NCBI GenBank assembly: GCA_964244115.1
Contig: CAXTHM010000068.1
Location: 1 to 19,684, forward strand
Reading direction: 5' to 3'
DNA length: 19,684 bases
DNA from: CADCWK01 sp964244115
GTDB taxonomy: Bacteria > Chloroflexota > Chloroflexia > Thermomicrobiales > UBA6265
Positions 6,348 through 13,743 of this stretch are shown here, piece after piece; the stretch's first letter is position 1; each line of letters begins with the position of its first letter. The position numbers and the translations under genes were made by a program. The notes beneath the pieces are model-generated. The model saw only the letters and a list, made by a program, of their open reading frames with translations, searched no databases and had not been told where the DNA came from.

Positions 6348-8759
6348 ATGGGACGGCGCATCCCGCGGGGAGCAGGCTGGCGGCTCACGGCCGTCATGAC
6401 GCTCCTGATCGCGCTGGCTGGCGTGTTCCCCTCGGGGGCGCGGGCAGCCAGCGCGATCGCCATTGCAGTGACCGATGACGCCGGTGCTCCGCTCGCGGGG
6501 GCCGCGTTCGGCGTCTACGCCGCCAGCGTCGATCTGGACGGCGTCCTCTACATCGACGCCGCCGCCGCGTTGATCGGCGGCCCCGTCGTCTCCGATGAAG
6601 ACGGCGTCGCCTCCATCGGCGACCTCCCCGATGGCCTGACCGTCGGCGTCCATCAGCTCGTCATCCCGGACGGCTACCTGTCCGACGTCGCGGGAGACCA
6701 GTTCGTTACCACGGACCCGACCACCCCGCCGTCCCTGGCGGTCGTCAATGCCGTCGCCTCCGTCGCGGATGAGACTGGGAGTGGCACCGGCACGGTCACC
6801 GTCGCCGTGACGGAGGCGAGCGGGACCGCCGCGCTGGATGGCGTCTCGATTGACATCCACGTCATCGACCCGGCGACCGGAGCGTCTGGCGACGTGGTCG
6901 CCTCCGCCGTGAGCGACGGCGATGGCCTCGCCCAGGTCGATCTGCTGGCCGGGTCGTACGTCGTGACGGTCGTGCCGCCGGCGGGCTATCTGCCGGCCGA
7001 CGCCCAGCCCGTCGCCGTCGAGACCACGACCGGTGACGGCACCGCCGGGGCGAGCGTCGCCTTCGGGCTCCAGCCGGACCCGACCGAGCCGACCGTCGCC
7101 CCGACGGACGCGCCCACCGCCGGCCCGACCGAGCCCCCACCGAGCGACGTGAGTGAGCCGACGGCGACCACCGAGCCGACCGCCACCGTCCCCGCCGACG
7201 CGCCGTCCGCCAGCCCGTCCGCCACGGAGACGGCGACCGCCGCGCCCTACCCGCCCGCCACGATCCTCGTCCGCGCCATCGTCTGCACCTCGGACGACGA
7301 GGACCTGATCGGGACGCTGGCGATCAACCCGAACGATGACCTCGTCTCGGCCGGTGCGACACTGCCGGATATCTGCCGTCCGGCTCAGGAGGGGGAGTTC
7401 ACCTTCTCCTTCCGCGACCCGGTCCTGCCGTCGCCCTGGGACAACGTCTCCCTCGGCACCCGGCTGACCGACGCCAACGGCTTCGCCGCGCTGGAGACCG
7501 CCATCACCCGCGATGGCCAGCGCGTCTTCGTCGTCGAACTCGCCCATCAGGACGACTTCTCCGACCCCTTCCAGCTCGTCCCGAACGGGACCCTCTCGCT
7601 GCTCGCCGTCCGGGTCGTCGGCGAGCCGAGGGGCGACGTCGTCGTCCGGCCGGTCGACTCCGTGACCGGGGGGGCGCTCGCCGGGACTTGCTATGACCTC
7701 GCCGCGGCTGGCCTGCCGGGCGTCCCGCTGGCCTCTGCCTGCGACGCCGACGACGGCGCCGATGGCCTGATCACCTTCCCGGCCGTCGCCAACGGGGACT
7801 ACGTCGTCGTTCCCACGGCCGTCGTCCCCGGCTATGTCTTCGCCCCGACCACGCCGCTGACGGTCGATTCCCGGCCCGTCGACCTGTCGCTGAGCGTCGT
7901 GCCGTACGGGACGCTCCAGCTCCTGGCCCGCTCCTGCCTGTCGCCGCCGGCCGGCCTGACCATGCCGACCCCGACCCCCGCCAGCGGCGACGGGATCCAG
8001 GATCTCGATGACCTGACGTCCGACGCGCTGCCGGACTCGGGCACCGCCACCCCGCTCGTGGTGTTCAGCGTCGTCGACGGCTCGGCGGTCGACGCGGCCG
8101 GGACCGGGTTGGAGCTGGACCCGACCGCGACCGACTGCACCGCGATCGGCGCGACGCTGACCGTGACGGCGCCGGACGGGACGACGACGAGCGTCACGGT
8201 CGGACAGGACGGCGTCGCGACCCCGCTCTCGTTGCCGCCGACGACCGCCGACGCGCGGTACACGGTCCGGGACGACGCCAGCGCGGCCGAGCAGGCCATC
8301 TCGGTCGAGCCCGCCGGTACGACCACGGTGACGATGGTTGCCCTGCCGAACGGGATGGGTGGTGACGCCGATGACGCCGATGCCGATGCCATCGGGGGAA
8401 CGGTCACCGCCGCGTCGGCGAGCAGCGCCAGCAGCGCCGGCGCCATATCCGGAAGCATGAGCGTGAGCCGGCTCGCTGGCCAGGTCAGCTTCACCGGCCA
8501 GACGCTCGACGCGATCGCCGGCGCGGACGCGATCGGCCGCCTCACGAGCGGGACAGGCGCCGGGCGCGTCGCCGGCGTGCCCGGCGATGGGCCGACCGTC
8601 CGGGCGTTGCCCCGGACGGGCGCCGGGGCGCTGGTCTCGGAGGCCCGTGGTCATCAGGCCTCGATCCTGCTGGGGCTGACCGCGCTGCTGGCGGTCGTCG
8701 CACTAGCGACCGCCAGGCGGACTCGGTCCCGTTCCGCTCGCTTCGTCCGAGACGTCTGA
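6348..8759 (+). CDS. SP1: LPXTG-anchored multidomain surface protein, 803 aa
   Basis: A secreted wall-anchored protein. A signal peptide covers residues 1-33 (cleavage near SGARA). Two SpaA/prealbumin-like domains follow (about 36-135 and 145-243), with the family pattern of a Gly-Ala strand, SDEDGVASIGDLPDG or SDGDGLAQVDLLAG, then a Pro-Gly-Tyr turn. A Pro/Thr/Glu linker spans 245-304. Three cysteine-paired modules follow (C313/C343, C448/C465, C530/C597), then an acidic and Ser/Ala-rich stalk. The sortase signal LPRTG is at 754-758, followed by a membrane helix and a basic tail. There is no lysine, so Lys-Asn isopeptide bonds of the CnaB type cannot form. I chose the ATG at 6348 because it starts the signal peptide and has AGAGGA upstream; an open frame extends further 5' without a ribosome site. 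Ligand unknown; adhesion or coat role is inferred. Confidence 0.88.
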   Translation: MGRRIPRGAGWRLTAVMTLLIALAGVFPSGARAASAIAIAVTDDAGAPLAGAAFGVYAASVDLDGVLYIDAAAALIGGPVVSDEDGVASIGDLPDGLTVGVHQLVIPDGYLSDVAGDQFVTTDPTTPPSLAVVNAVASVADETGSGTGTVTVAVTEASGTAALDGVSIDIHVIDPATGASGDVVASAVSDGDGLAQVDLLAGSYVVTVVPPAGYLPADAQPVAVETTTGDGTAGASVAFGLQPDPTEPTVAPTDAPTAGPTEPPPSDVSEPTATTEPTATVPADAPSASPSATETATAAPYPPATILVRAIVCTSDDEDLIGTLAINPNDDLVSAGATLPDICRPAQEGEFTFSFRDPVLPSPWDNVSLGTRLTDANGFAALETAITRDGQRVFVVELAHQDDFSDPFQLVPNGTLSLLAVRVVGEPRGDVVVRPVDSVTGGALAGTCYDLAAAGLPGVPLASACDADDGADGLITFPAVANGDYVVVPTAVVPGYVFAPTTPLTVDSRPVDLSLSVVPYGTLQLLARSCLSPPAGLTMPTPTPASGDGIQDLDDLTSDALPDSGTATPLVVFSVVDGSAVDAAGTGLELDPTATDCTAIGATLTVTAPDGTTTSVTVGQDGVATPLSLPPTTADARYTVRDDASAAEQAISVEPAGTTTVTMVALPNGMGGDADDADADAIGGTVTAASASSASSAGAISGSMSVSRLAGQVSFTGQTLDAIAGADAIGRLTSGTGAGRVAGVPGDGPTVRALPRTGAGALVSEARGHQASILLGLTALLAVVALATARRTRSRSARFVRDV

Positions 8760-8864
8760 CCAGCGCCGCCGCGGTCATCTGGCTCCTGTCCCCGTGTCCT
8801 TCGCGACGATGATCCTGCCCGCGCCGAATCGCTTCCCATCGTCATGATCGCGCCCGTCGCCTCG

Positions 8865-8888
8865 GACCGGGTCATCGATGACCCGGTC
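8865..8888. repeat. 24-bp perfect palindrome
   Basis: The two 12-base halves are exact complements centred on ATCGAT: GACCGGGTCATC and its complement. As RNA it would form a 10-bp stem with a TCGA loop, possibly the SP1 terminator although 105 bases past the stop and without a U-tract. As DNA it could be a dimeric operator. Confidence 0.7.
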
Positions 8889-9417
8889 GGACCGGTTTCC
8901 CGACCCTTGCCAGCGGACGAGGGGACCCCTCCGGAGACCCAGCGCGTGCTCATACGATCCGGGTCAGTAGGTCGTCAGCACGGCTCAGAGGAGTTCACCG
9001 CGTTCTCCCCCGCTCCATCCGATTCCAGCTCTCAACCAGCTTCGCGACCCGTATCTGGAATCGAGATGGGATGGAGGGCGGGGGCTGGGGCTGGCCGCTC
9101 GCGAACGGCAAGCCTCACGAAAACCGCTGATGGGATCGGCCAATCCTCGATCTCCCCAGGACACTATCCCGGACGGCCTCCCGACCGCCAGTCGGCGGAC
9201 ATGCGGAGAGCGAGTCCCTCCCACCACCAATCGCACCCCTCGACGTCGATCGACTGCCCCTGTCACAGATCGATCCCTCCGCGCGTCTCAGCAGGGATAG
9301 CGGGGCCCGATCCGACCGGACACCAGTTTTGCCTGGATTCGGACGGCACGTTCGTCCTGCCCACTGCCCATCAGTCACGAAACGCTCGTTATCCGCGAGA
9401 ATCGACGCCCAGATCGC

Positions 9418-9445
9418 GTGACAACGGGCCAAGAGTACGTATACT
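9418..9445 (+). promoter_or_regulatory. SP2 promoter (-35 GTGACA, -10 TATACT)
   Basis: GTGACA at 9418-9423 and TATACT at 9440-9445 with a 16-base spacer resemble a sigma-70-type promoter. The -10 ends 60 bases before the SP2 start. Confidence 0.65.
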
Positions 9446-9505
9446 GACGTTGGACCGGGTCGGGGGGCGATCCGGGTTTCGTTGCGTTCCCGGGAGGGGA
9501 GCTAC

Positions 9506-11668
9506 ATGCACAAGACGTTCACGGTCATCCGTGCCTTTGCAGCACTGGCTTTGGTGCTTGCTTTGGTCGCGGGTGTTTTCAGTCCGAGGGGCGCGTTCGC
9601 CCAGGACTCCACGCCGGCGGCTGACCCGGTCGTTACGACGCCGGTCGAGCCGACGACGGAGCCCGCTCCGGCTGAGACGGAGGCCCCGGTCGTTGCGACC
9701 GAGCCCGAAGTCGCTCCGGCCGCCGTCGACGGCGAGGCCGATGAGGACCAGGGGACCGATGCTGGCGACGGCACGGCCGCTGACACCTTCACGATCGCCA
9801 CCGACCAGCTCGAGGTCCGCGTCCGTGAGGAGGCTGCGCTCGACGGTCAGGGCACCACGGTCTTCTTCGTCGATGGCGTCGCGGTCGTCGATGCCGACGC
9901 GGTCGGCGATTCCAACCCGCTGAGCGGCGCGACCATCGAGGTCCGCACCGCTGACGGCAACGAGTTCATCGATTCGGCCACCACCGGCGGGAATGGTCTC
10001 ATTCTCCTCGATGCCCCGATCGACGAACCCTTCGTGCTGATCGACACCGCCAATGGCGGCGCCGGCACGTCGGGCGAGATCACGGTTACCCAGGCCGATG
10101 TCGAGGCCGGGCGCACGATCGTCACGGCCACGCGTCTGCTCCAGGACGACCAGGTCCCTGACAGCGGCAGCGACTCGTTCGCGATCGCCCAGGACACCAT
10201 CGAGCTCCGCGTTCGCACCCAGGAAGGCCCCGCGGGCGTTACGCCTGTCACGACCTTCTCCAATGGTAACGAAGTCGAAGGCGCCGCGGTCGACGACTCG
10301 ACTCCGGCCGGCCTGGAGTTCGGGATCTTCACCACGGACGGCAATGAGCTGATCGACTCCGCCACCGCTGGCGCCGACGGCATCCTGCTGCTCGACGCTC
10401 CGGTCGACGAGGAGTTCGAGATCCGTGACCTCGAGACGCTCGACAACAGCGCCCCGATCACGCTGACGGCCGAGGATGTCGAGACGGCACGCTCGATCGT
10501 CACCGCGACCCGGACCATCCCGACCACGGGCGGCGGCAACGTCGGCCCGAACGGAGACATCCTCCCGTACCCGATCGCCACGGACTCGATCGAGCTTCGC
10601 GCTCGGTTCCTCGAGGACACGGACACGGACGGCACGACCCTCTACACCGAGGGCGATGACATCGGCACGGTCGAGGGCGCTGCCATCACGGACGGCGAGT
10701 CGATCCCGGCTGAAGGCGTCGCCTTCTCCGTCCTCGATGAGAACGGTACGCTCGTCGACCAGGCCACGACCGACGCCGACGGTGTCGTTCTCCTCGACCT
10801 CCCAGTCGGTGAGACCTTCACGATCCTCGACAGCGTCAACAACGTTGAGTCCGACCCGTTCCCCGCGTTCACCGCTGACGACGTCGCTGATGGTCGGTTC
10901 CTCGTGACCGCGATCATCAGCCGCGCCATCGTCGTCGATCCGAACGAGAGCCTCATCCCGATCGTCTCTCCGTCGGCTTCGGCTTCCGCCAGCGCGTCGG
11001 CTTCGGCCAGTGCCTCGGCTTCCACGTCGGCCAGCGCTTCTCCGAGTTCTTCTGACAACGGTGAGTTCGACGGTGAGACGATCACCGACGGCGTCACCAT
11101 CACTGGTCTCTTCCGTGAGGATGCGGCCCGAGCTGGCGAATACGAGTACTACGAGCTCGGCGTGACGACTGATGCGACGAACGACACGCGCGTTGCCGGC
11201 GCGGGCGAGCAGACCTACCTGGTCTACGCTCTCCAGGGCGATGCGTTCGTGGTCGTCGATGAGGGCGATACCGACGAGAACGGTATCGTCAAGCTCGACA
11301 TCCCGGCGGATCCCGCGGTTACGTACTACGTGACCGAGGAAGGTGACGACTTCGGCGGCCCGGATGTGGCCGGCGGAACCGAGACCTCCTTCGTGGTCAT
11401 CGAATACGTGGCCGACATCACGGCCTCCCCGAGCGCGTCGGCCTCCGCTGATTCGTCGGCCGCTGCCTCGGTTCAGCCGAGCGCCGTTGCCTCGAGCAGC
11501 GCCGCTGCCGCCGCCTCTATCGCCGCCACGGGTGGGGCCACGGCCCTCCCGAACACCGGCGCCGGCGACTCCGGCACGGGTTCCTCGATGACCTGGGCGC
11601 TGTTCGCGCTGCTGGCCGTCGTGGGTGTCGCTGCCGCGGGCTTCGGTCTGCGCCGCCGCGCTGCCTAA
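9506..11668 (+). CDS. SP2: LPNTG-anchored repeat surface protein, 720 aa
   Basis: A signal peptide covers residues 1-32 (cleavage at AFA|QD), followed by a Pro/Thr/Glu linker ending in DGEADEDQG. Three repeats of about 130 residues follow (from 95, 225 and 357). Each opens with 'IAxDxIELRxR', has a central 'SATTxxxGxxLLDxPxxxxFxxxD' strand pair like the SpaA/prealbumin family, and closes with 'DVxxxRxxVTATR'. Next come a Ser/Ala stalk (488-518), one RAGEYEY/AGAGEQTY module (530-637), a second Ser/Ala stalk, LPNTG (681-685), a membrane helix and RRRAA. It is very acidic with only two lysines. The ATG at 9506 has GGGAGGGGA upstream; in-frame ATG codons further 5' lack this. It is a paralogue of SP4. 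Function is inferred only as surface display; ligand unknown. Confidence 0.9.
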   Translation: MHKTFTVIRAFAALALVLALVAGVFSPRGAFAQDSTPAADPVVTTPVEPTTEPAPAETEAPVVATEPEVAPAAVDGEADEDQGTDAGDGTAADTFTIATDQLEVRVREEAALDGQGTTVFFVDGVAVVDADAVGDSNPLSGATIEVRTADGNEFIDSATTGGNGLILLDAPIDEPFVLIDTANGGAGTSGEITVTQADVEAGRTIVTATRLLQDDQVPDSGSDSFAIAQDTIELRVRTQEGPAGVTPVTTFSNGNEVEGAAVDDSTPAGLEFGIFTTDGNELIDSATAGADGILLLDAPVDEEFEIRDLETLDNSAPITLTAEDVETARSIVTATRTIPTTGGGNVGPNGDILPYPIATDSIELRARFLEDTDTDGTTLYTEGDDIGTVEGAAITDGESIPAEGVAFSVLDENGTLVDQATTDADGVVLLDLPVGETFTILDSVNNVESDPFPAFTADDVADGRFLVTAIISRAIVVDPNESLIPIVSPSASASASASASASASASTSASASPSSSDNGEFDGETITDGVTITGLFREDAARAGEYEYYELGVTTDATNDTRVAGAGEQTYLVYALQGDAFVVVDEGDTDENGIVKLDIPADPAVTYYVTEEGDDFGGPDVAGGTETSFVVIEYVADITASPSASASADSSAAASVQPSAVASSSAAAAASIAATGGATALPNTGAGDSGTGSSMTWALFALLAVVGVAAAGFGLRRRAA
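10967..11060 (+). repeat. Ser/Ala stalk coding repeat of SP2
   Basis: An imperfect run of TCGGCTTCGGC-like units encodes alternating Ser-Ala residues (about 488-518). Codons vary (TCG, TCC, AGC, AGT), unlike the exact repeat in SP3, so this stalk is older or under less slippage. Ser-rich stalks of this kind are often extended and O-glycosylated in Gram-positive adhesins; glycosylation here is unproven. Confidence 0.7.
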
Positions 11669-11679
11669 GGTTCGCTTCG

Positions 11680-11767
11680 CCGCCTGACCGGTAATCGGAT
11701 CAGGCGGCAGGTGGACGGACGACGGAGACCGGTTCGGGGCAACCCGACCCGGTCTCCGTTCGTTTTT
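11680..11767 (+). terminator. SP2 terminator, two consecutive hairpins
   Basis: The first stem is CCGCCTGA/TCAGGCGG (11680-11687, 11700-11707). The second is a long stem (11722-11732 with 11749-11759; core ACGGAGACC/GGTCTCCGT) containing an inner CGGG/CCCG pairing, followed directly by TCGTTTTT. This is the best rho-independent terminator in the window. Confidence 0.9.
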
Positions 11768-11821
11768 CGGCGGCGTCGTCGGGCACGGTGGATGACATGT
11801 GGTTTGGTCGAACGGATCGTC

Positions 11822-11899
11822 GAGATGTCAGATGTGACGGAGAGTGACAATAATCTAGGTATCTCCATGAGATGTCAGATGTGACGGAGAGTGACAATA
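11822..11899 (+). repeat. Tandem duplication of SP3 promoter region, 47-bp period
   Basis: A 31-base stretch occurs twice, identically, at 11822-11852 and 11869-11899. The bases after each copy also align (TATCTCCAT against TATCTCTAT), so the unit is about 47 bp. The downstream copy carries the usable -10; in the upstream copy the equivalent hexamer is CATGAG. Each copy contains a TGTGACGG and a GTGACA element. Confidence 0.9.
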
Positions 11900-11918
11900 G
11901 TCCATATATCTCTATACT
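11891..11918 (+). promoter_or_regulatory. SP3 promoter (-35 GTGACA, -10 TATACT)
   Basis: GTGACA at 11891-11896 and TATACT at 11913-11918 with a 16-base spacer, as before SP2. The -10 ends 64 bases before the SP3 ATG. The -35 element lies inside the second copy of the 31-base repeat. Confidence 0.65.
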
Positions 11919-11982
11919 GAATCGGGTTGGATCGCGGACGATCCGGACCTCGGTGTGGCTTATCCCTGGGGAGGGATCACTC

Positions 11983-13440
11983 ATGTACAGGCTCTCGATA
12001 GTCCTTCGGCTCACGGTAACGCTGGCACTGGCGCTCGCGCTGGTGTCCGGCGTCTTCGGGCTCAACAGTCCCGGCAAGGTAGGCGCGGGAGACCTTGAGG
12101 AGCCGGTGAAGCCAACCCTCACGGCTGATCCGACCACGGTCGTGGTCGAGAGCGGTGAGACGGGCTCGACCACTCTGACCGGCACCTCGAGCGTGGCGCA
12201 AGACAGCACGGGCTTCTACAGTTCGGACTGCGACGGGACCGTGTCGGACACCAGTGGCGTGGGAGATAACCCGTTCCCGGGTGCCGTGGAGGCGGGCGAG
12301 TCGGTCAGCACGACGGTGTCCGGACTGGCGGTCGGCACGCACTGCTTCGTCTTCCGGACGACAGTGCCCGATGGGCCGGTCGTGTCCGTGGCTGCCACGA
12401 CCCAGTCCAACGTCGTCTCCGTAACGGTGATCGAGGCCCTCGATCCTTTCCTGACGTTGACCACCGATCCGACCTTGGTCTTCATCCCGGTCGGGACGAC
12501 GACACCGGTCACCTTGACGGGCGCCGCGGACCAGGACCAGGTCAACTACGACTTCTACTTCGCGAGTTGCGAGACCAGCGTCGCGATTCTGCCAGCCATC
12601 GCGGCCGGTACCGGCCTCGCCGCCTTCGAAGAGGTCGAAGTCACCATCCCTGGCCTTCCGGCCGGTGAGTATTGCTTCGTCTTCCAGACGTCCGACGGTC
12701 GGGGCAACGTCTTCGCGTCCAACCTCGCCCTCGTTTCGATCATCCCGAGTGCCACGCTGGAGTCGCCAAGCCCGGTGATCAGCCCCTCGGCGTCGGCCAG
12801 CCCCTCGGCGTCGGCCAGCCCCTCGGCGTCGGCCAGCCCCTCGGCGTCGCCGGTCGTCGGTGGGGTGATCGAGGGTGTGGTCGTCATCGTCGGTCAAATC
12901 TCCGAGAACACCGAGCGTGCCGGCGAGTACGATTACGTCTATGACGGCATTCAGACCGACGCGGCCAATGACGTCCGCGTCGCCGGGGCCGGCGAGCAGA
13001 CCTACACCGTCGCCTACGTCGACGGCGGCAACGAGGTCGTCGTCGACTCCGGGTCGACCGACGAGAACGGCACGGTCACCTTGGACGCGCCGGTCGGTTT
13101 CGACTACTACATCTACGAGGCGGGGGACGACGACGAGCTGTATGGTTCCCAGGAGGTTCCGGCGAACACGGGGGCCAACTTCCTGGTGATCGAGTACGTC
13201 ACGGAGATCGCGGCCTCCCCGGTCGCGTCGGCATCCGTCGATGCCTCTGCCGATGCCTCCGCCGGTTCGAGCGCTGCCGCCAGCGCCGCCGCCTCAGTGA
13301 CAGCTGGGACGACGGCCCTCCCGAACACCGGTGCCGGCGACTCCGGTACGGGCTCCTCGATGGCTTGGGCGCTGTTCGCGCTGCTGGCCGTCGTGGGGGT
13401 GGTCGCGGCCGGCTTCGGTCTACGCCGCCGCGCCGTCTAG
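11983..13440 (+). CDS. SP3: LPNTG-anchored Ig-like surface protein, 485 aa
   Basis: A signal peptide covers roughly residues 1-35. Two Ig-like repeats of about 95 residues follow (46-140 and 156-253). Each opens with 'T(A/T)DPT' and a Val-rich strand, has an early Cys and a later Cys in 'xxCFVFxT' (C83/C121 and C196/C231), and probably holds one disulfide. A stalk of exact Ser-Ala-Ser-Pro units spans 267-289. The RAGEYDY/AGAGEQTY module is at 299-408 and closely resembles that of SP4. LPNTG is at 446-450, then a membrane helix and RRRAV. The N-terminal half is unrelated to SP2 and SP4, while the C-terminal third is nearly the same, so the gene looks chimeric. The ATG at 11983 has GGGGAGGGA upstream; an ATG at 11872 lies upstream of the -10 and is unlikely. 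Binding partner unknown. Confidence 0.9.
   Translation: MYRLSIVLRLTVTLALALALVSGVFGLNSPGKVGAGDLEEPVKPTLTADPTTVVVESGETGSTTLTGTSSVAQDSTGFYSSDCDGTVSDTSGVGDNPFPGAVEAGESVSTTVSGLAVGTHCFVFRTTVPDGPVVSVAATTQSNVVSVTVIEALDPFLTLTTDPTLVFIPVGTTTPVTLTGAADQDQVNYDFYFASCETSVAILPAIAAGTGLAAFEEVEVTIPGLPAGEYCFVFQTSDGRGNVFASNLALVSIIPSATLESPSPVISPSASASPSASASPSASASPSASPVVGGVIEGVVVIVGQISENTERAGEYDYVYDGIQTDAANDVRVAGAGEQTYTVAYVDGGNEVVVDSGSTDENGTVTLDAPVGFDYYIYEAGDDDELYGSQEVPANTGANFLVIEYVTEIAASPVASASVDASADASAGSSAAASAAASVTAGTTALPNTGAGDSGTGSSMAWALFALLAVVGVVAAGFGLRRRAV
12781..12849 (+). repeat. 18-bp perfect tandem repeat in SP3
   Basis: Units begin at 12781, 12799, 12817 and 12835. The first three are identical over 18 bases (AGCCCCTCGGCGTCGGCC) and the fourth over 15. 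Each encodes Ser-Pro-Ser-Ala-Ser-Ala, so gain or loss of units keeps the frame and only changes stalk length. Confidence 0.95.
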
Positions 13441-13510
13441 TCTCATCACGTCACTCGGCGCCATGAGCTGACCCGGCGACGGGTGGCACTACGGCCCGGA
13501 TGACCCGACA

Positions 13511-13540
13511 GGGCCGGCACAGGGAGACCTGTGCCGGCCC
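13511..13540 (+). terminator. SP3 terminator hairpin
   Basis: A perfect 13-bp GC-rich stem (13511-13523 with 13528-13540) with a GAGA loop, followed by the T-rich GGTTATGTCTTTC, 70 bases after the stop. Confidence 0.85.
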
Positions 13541-13670
13541 GGTTATGTCTTTCGGCCCGTCGCCGATGATGCCGGAAGCTCGATGCCGCAGCCTGGCCGC
13601 ATCGTCCGCGTTCGCCGATTTCATCGAGGAATAGAACGATGAACGCCATGGGATCCGGTGAGAAGACCGC

Positions 13671-13676
13671 TATACT
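13671..13676 (+). promoter_or_regulatory. -10 box of SP4
   Basis: TATACT ending 67 bases before the SP4 ATG. No clear -35 hexamer at 16-18 bases upstream. Confidence 0.55.
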
Positions 13677-13743
13677 CCGAAAGCAGAAGGTCCCGTGGGG
13701 GGAGCGATTCTGCCTGCGTATCGCGCCCTGGGAGGGGACATCC

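Larger units (their letters stand above)
8760..9505. other. Long intergenic region between SP1 and SP2
   Basis: 746 bases without a supported gene. Open frames here are Arg/Ser/Pro-rich shadows lacking ribosome sites and recognisable motifs. The region holds a 24-bp palindrome (8865-8888), a G-rich low-complexity patch near 9065-9095, and the SP2 promoter at its right end. Confidence 0.6.
13441..13743. other. Intergenic region SP3-SP4
   Basis: 303 bases that hold the SP3 terminator, then the SP4 promoter and leader. No gene is supported: the short ATG-initiated open stretch from 13639 lies upstream of the -10 and is simply in frame with SP4. Confidence 0.6.

Noticed and set aside
6321..8654. 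777-codon antisense open frame to SP1
   Set aside because: Codon-phase shadow of SP1 with Arg/Gly/Asp-rich translation. SP1 has a signal peptide, domains and a sortase signal.
8844..9923. Plus-strand open frame of 359 codons across the SP1-SP2 gap
   Set aside because: No ribosome site or motif, it overlaps the SP2 start in another frame, and the translation is Ser/Arg/Pro-rich.
9788..10960. DxDxDG-like stretches in SP2 repeats (for example DTDTDG) as EF-hand or dockerin calcium sites
   Set aside because: They do not recur at equivalent places in the repeats and no paired helices surround them. High Asp/Gly content makes chance matches likely.
11822..11899. Two-copy 31-base repeat as a CRISPR array
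   Set aside because: Only two copies, a 16-base 'spacer' that itself aligns with the sequence after copy 2, and no cas genes. It is a tandem duplication.
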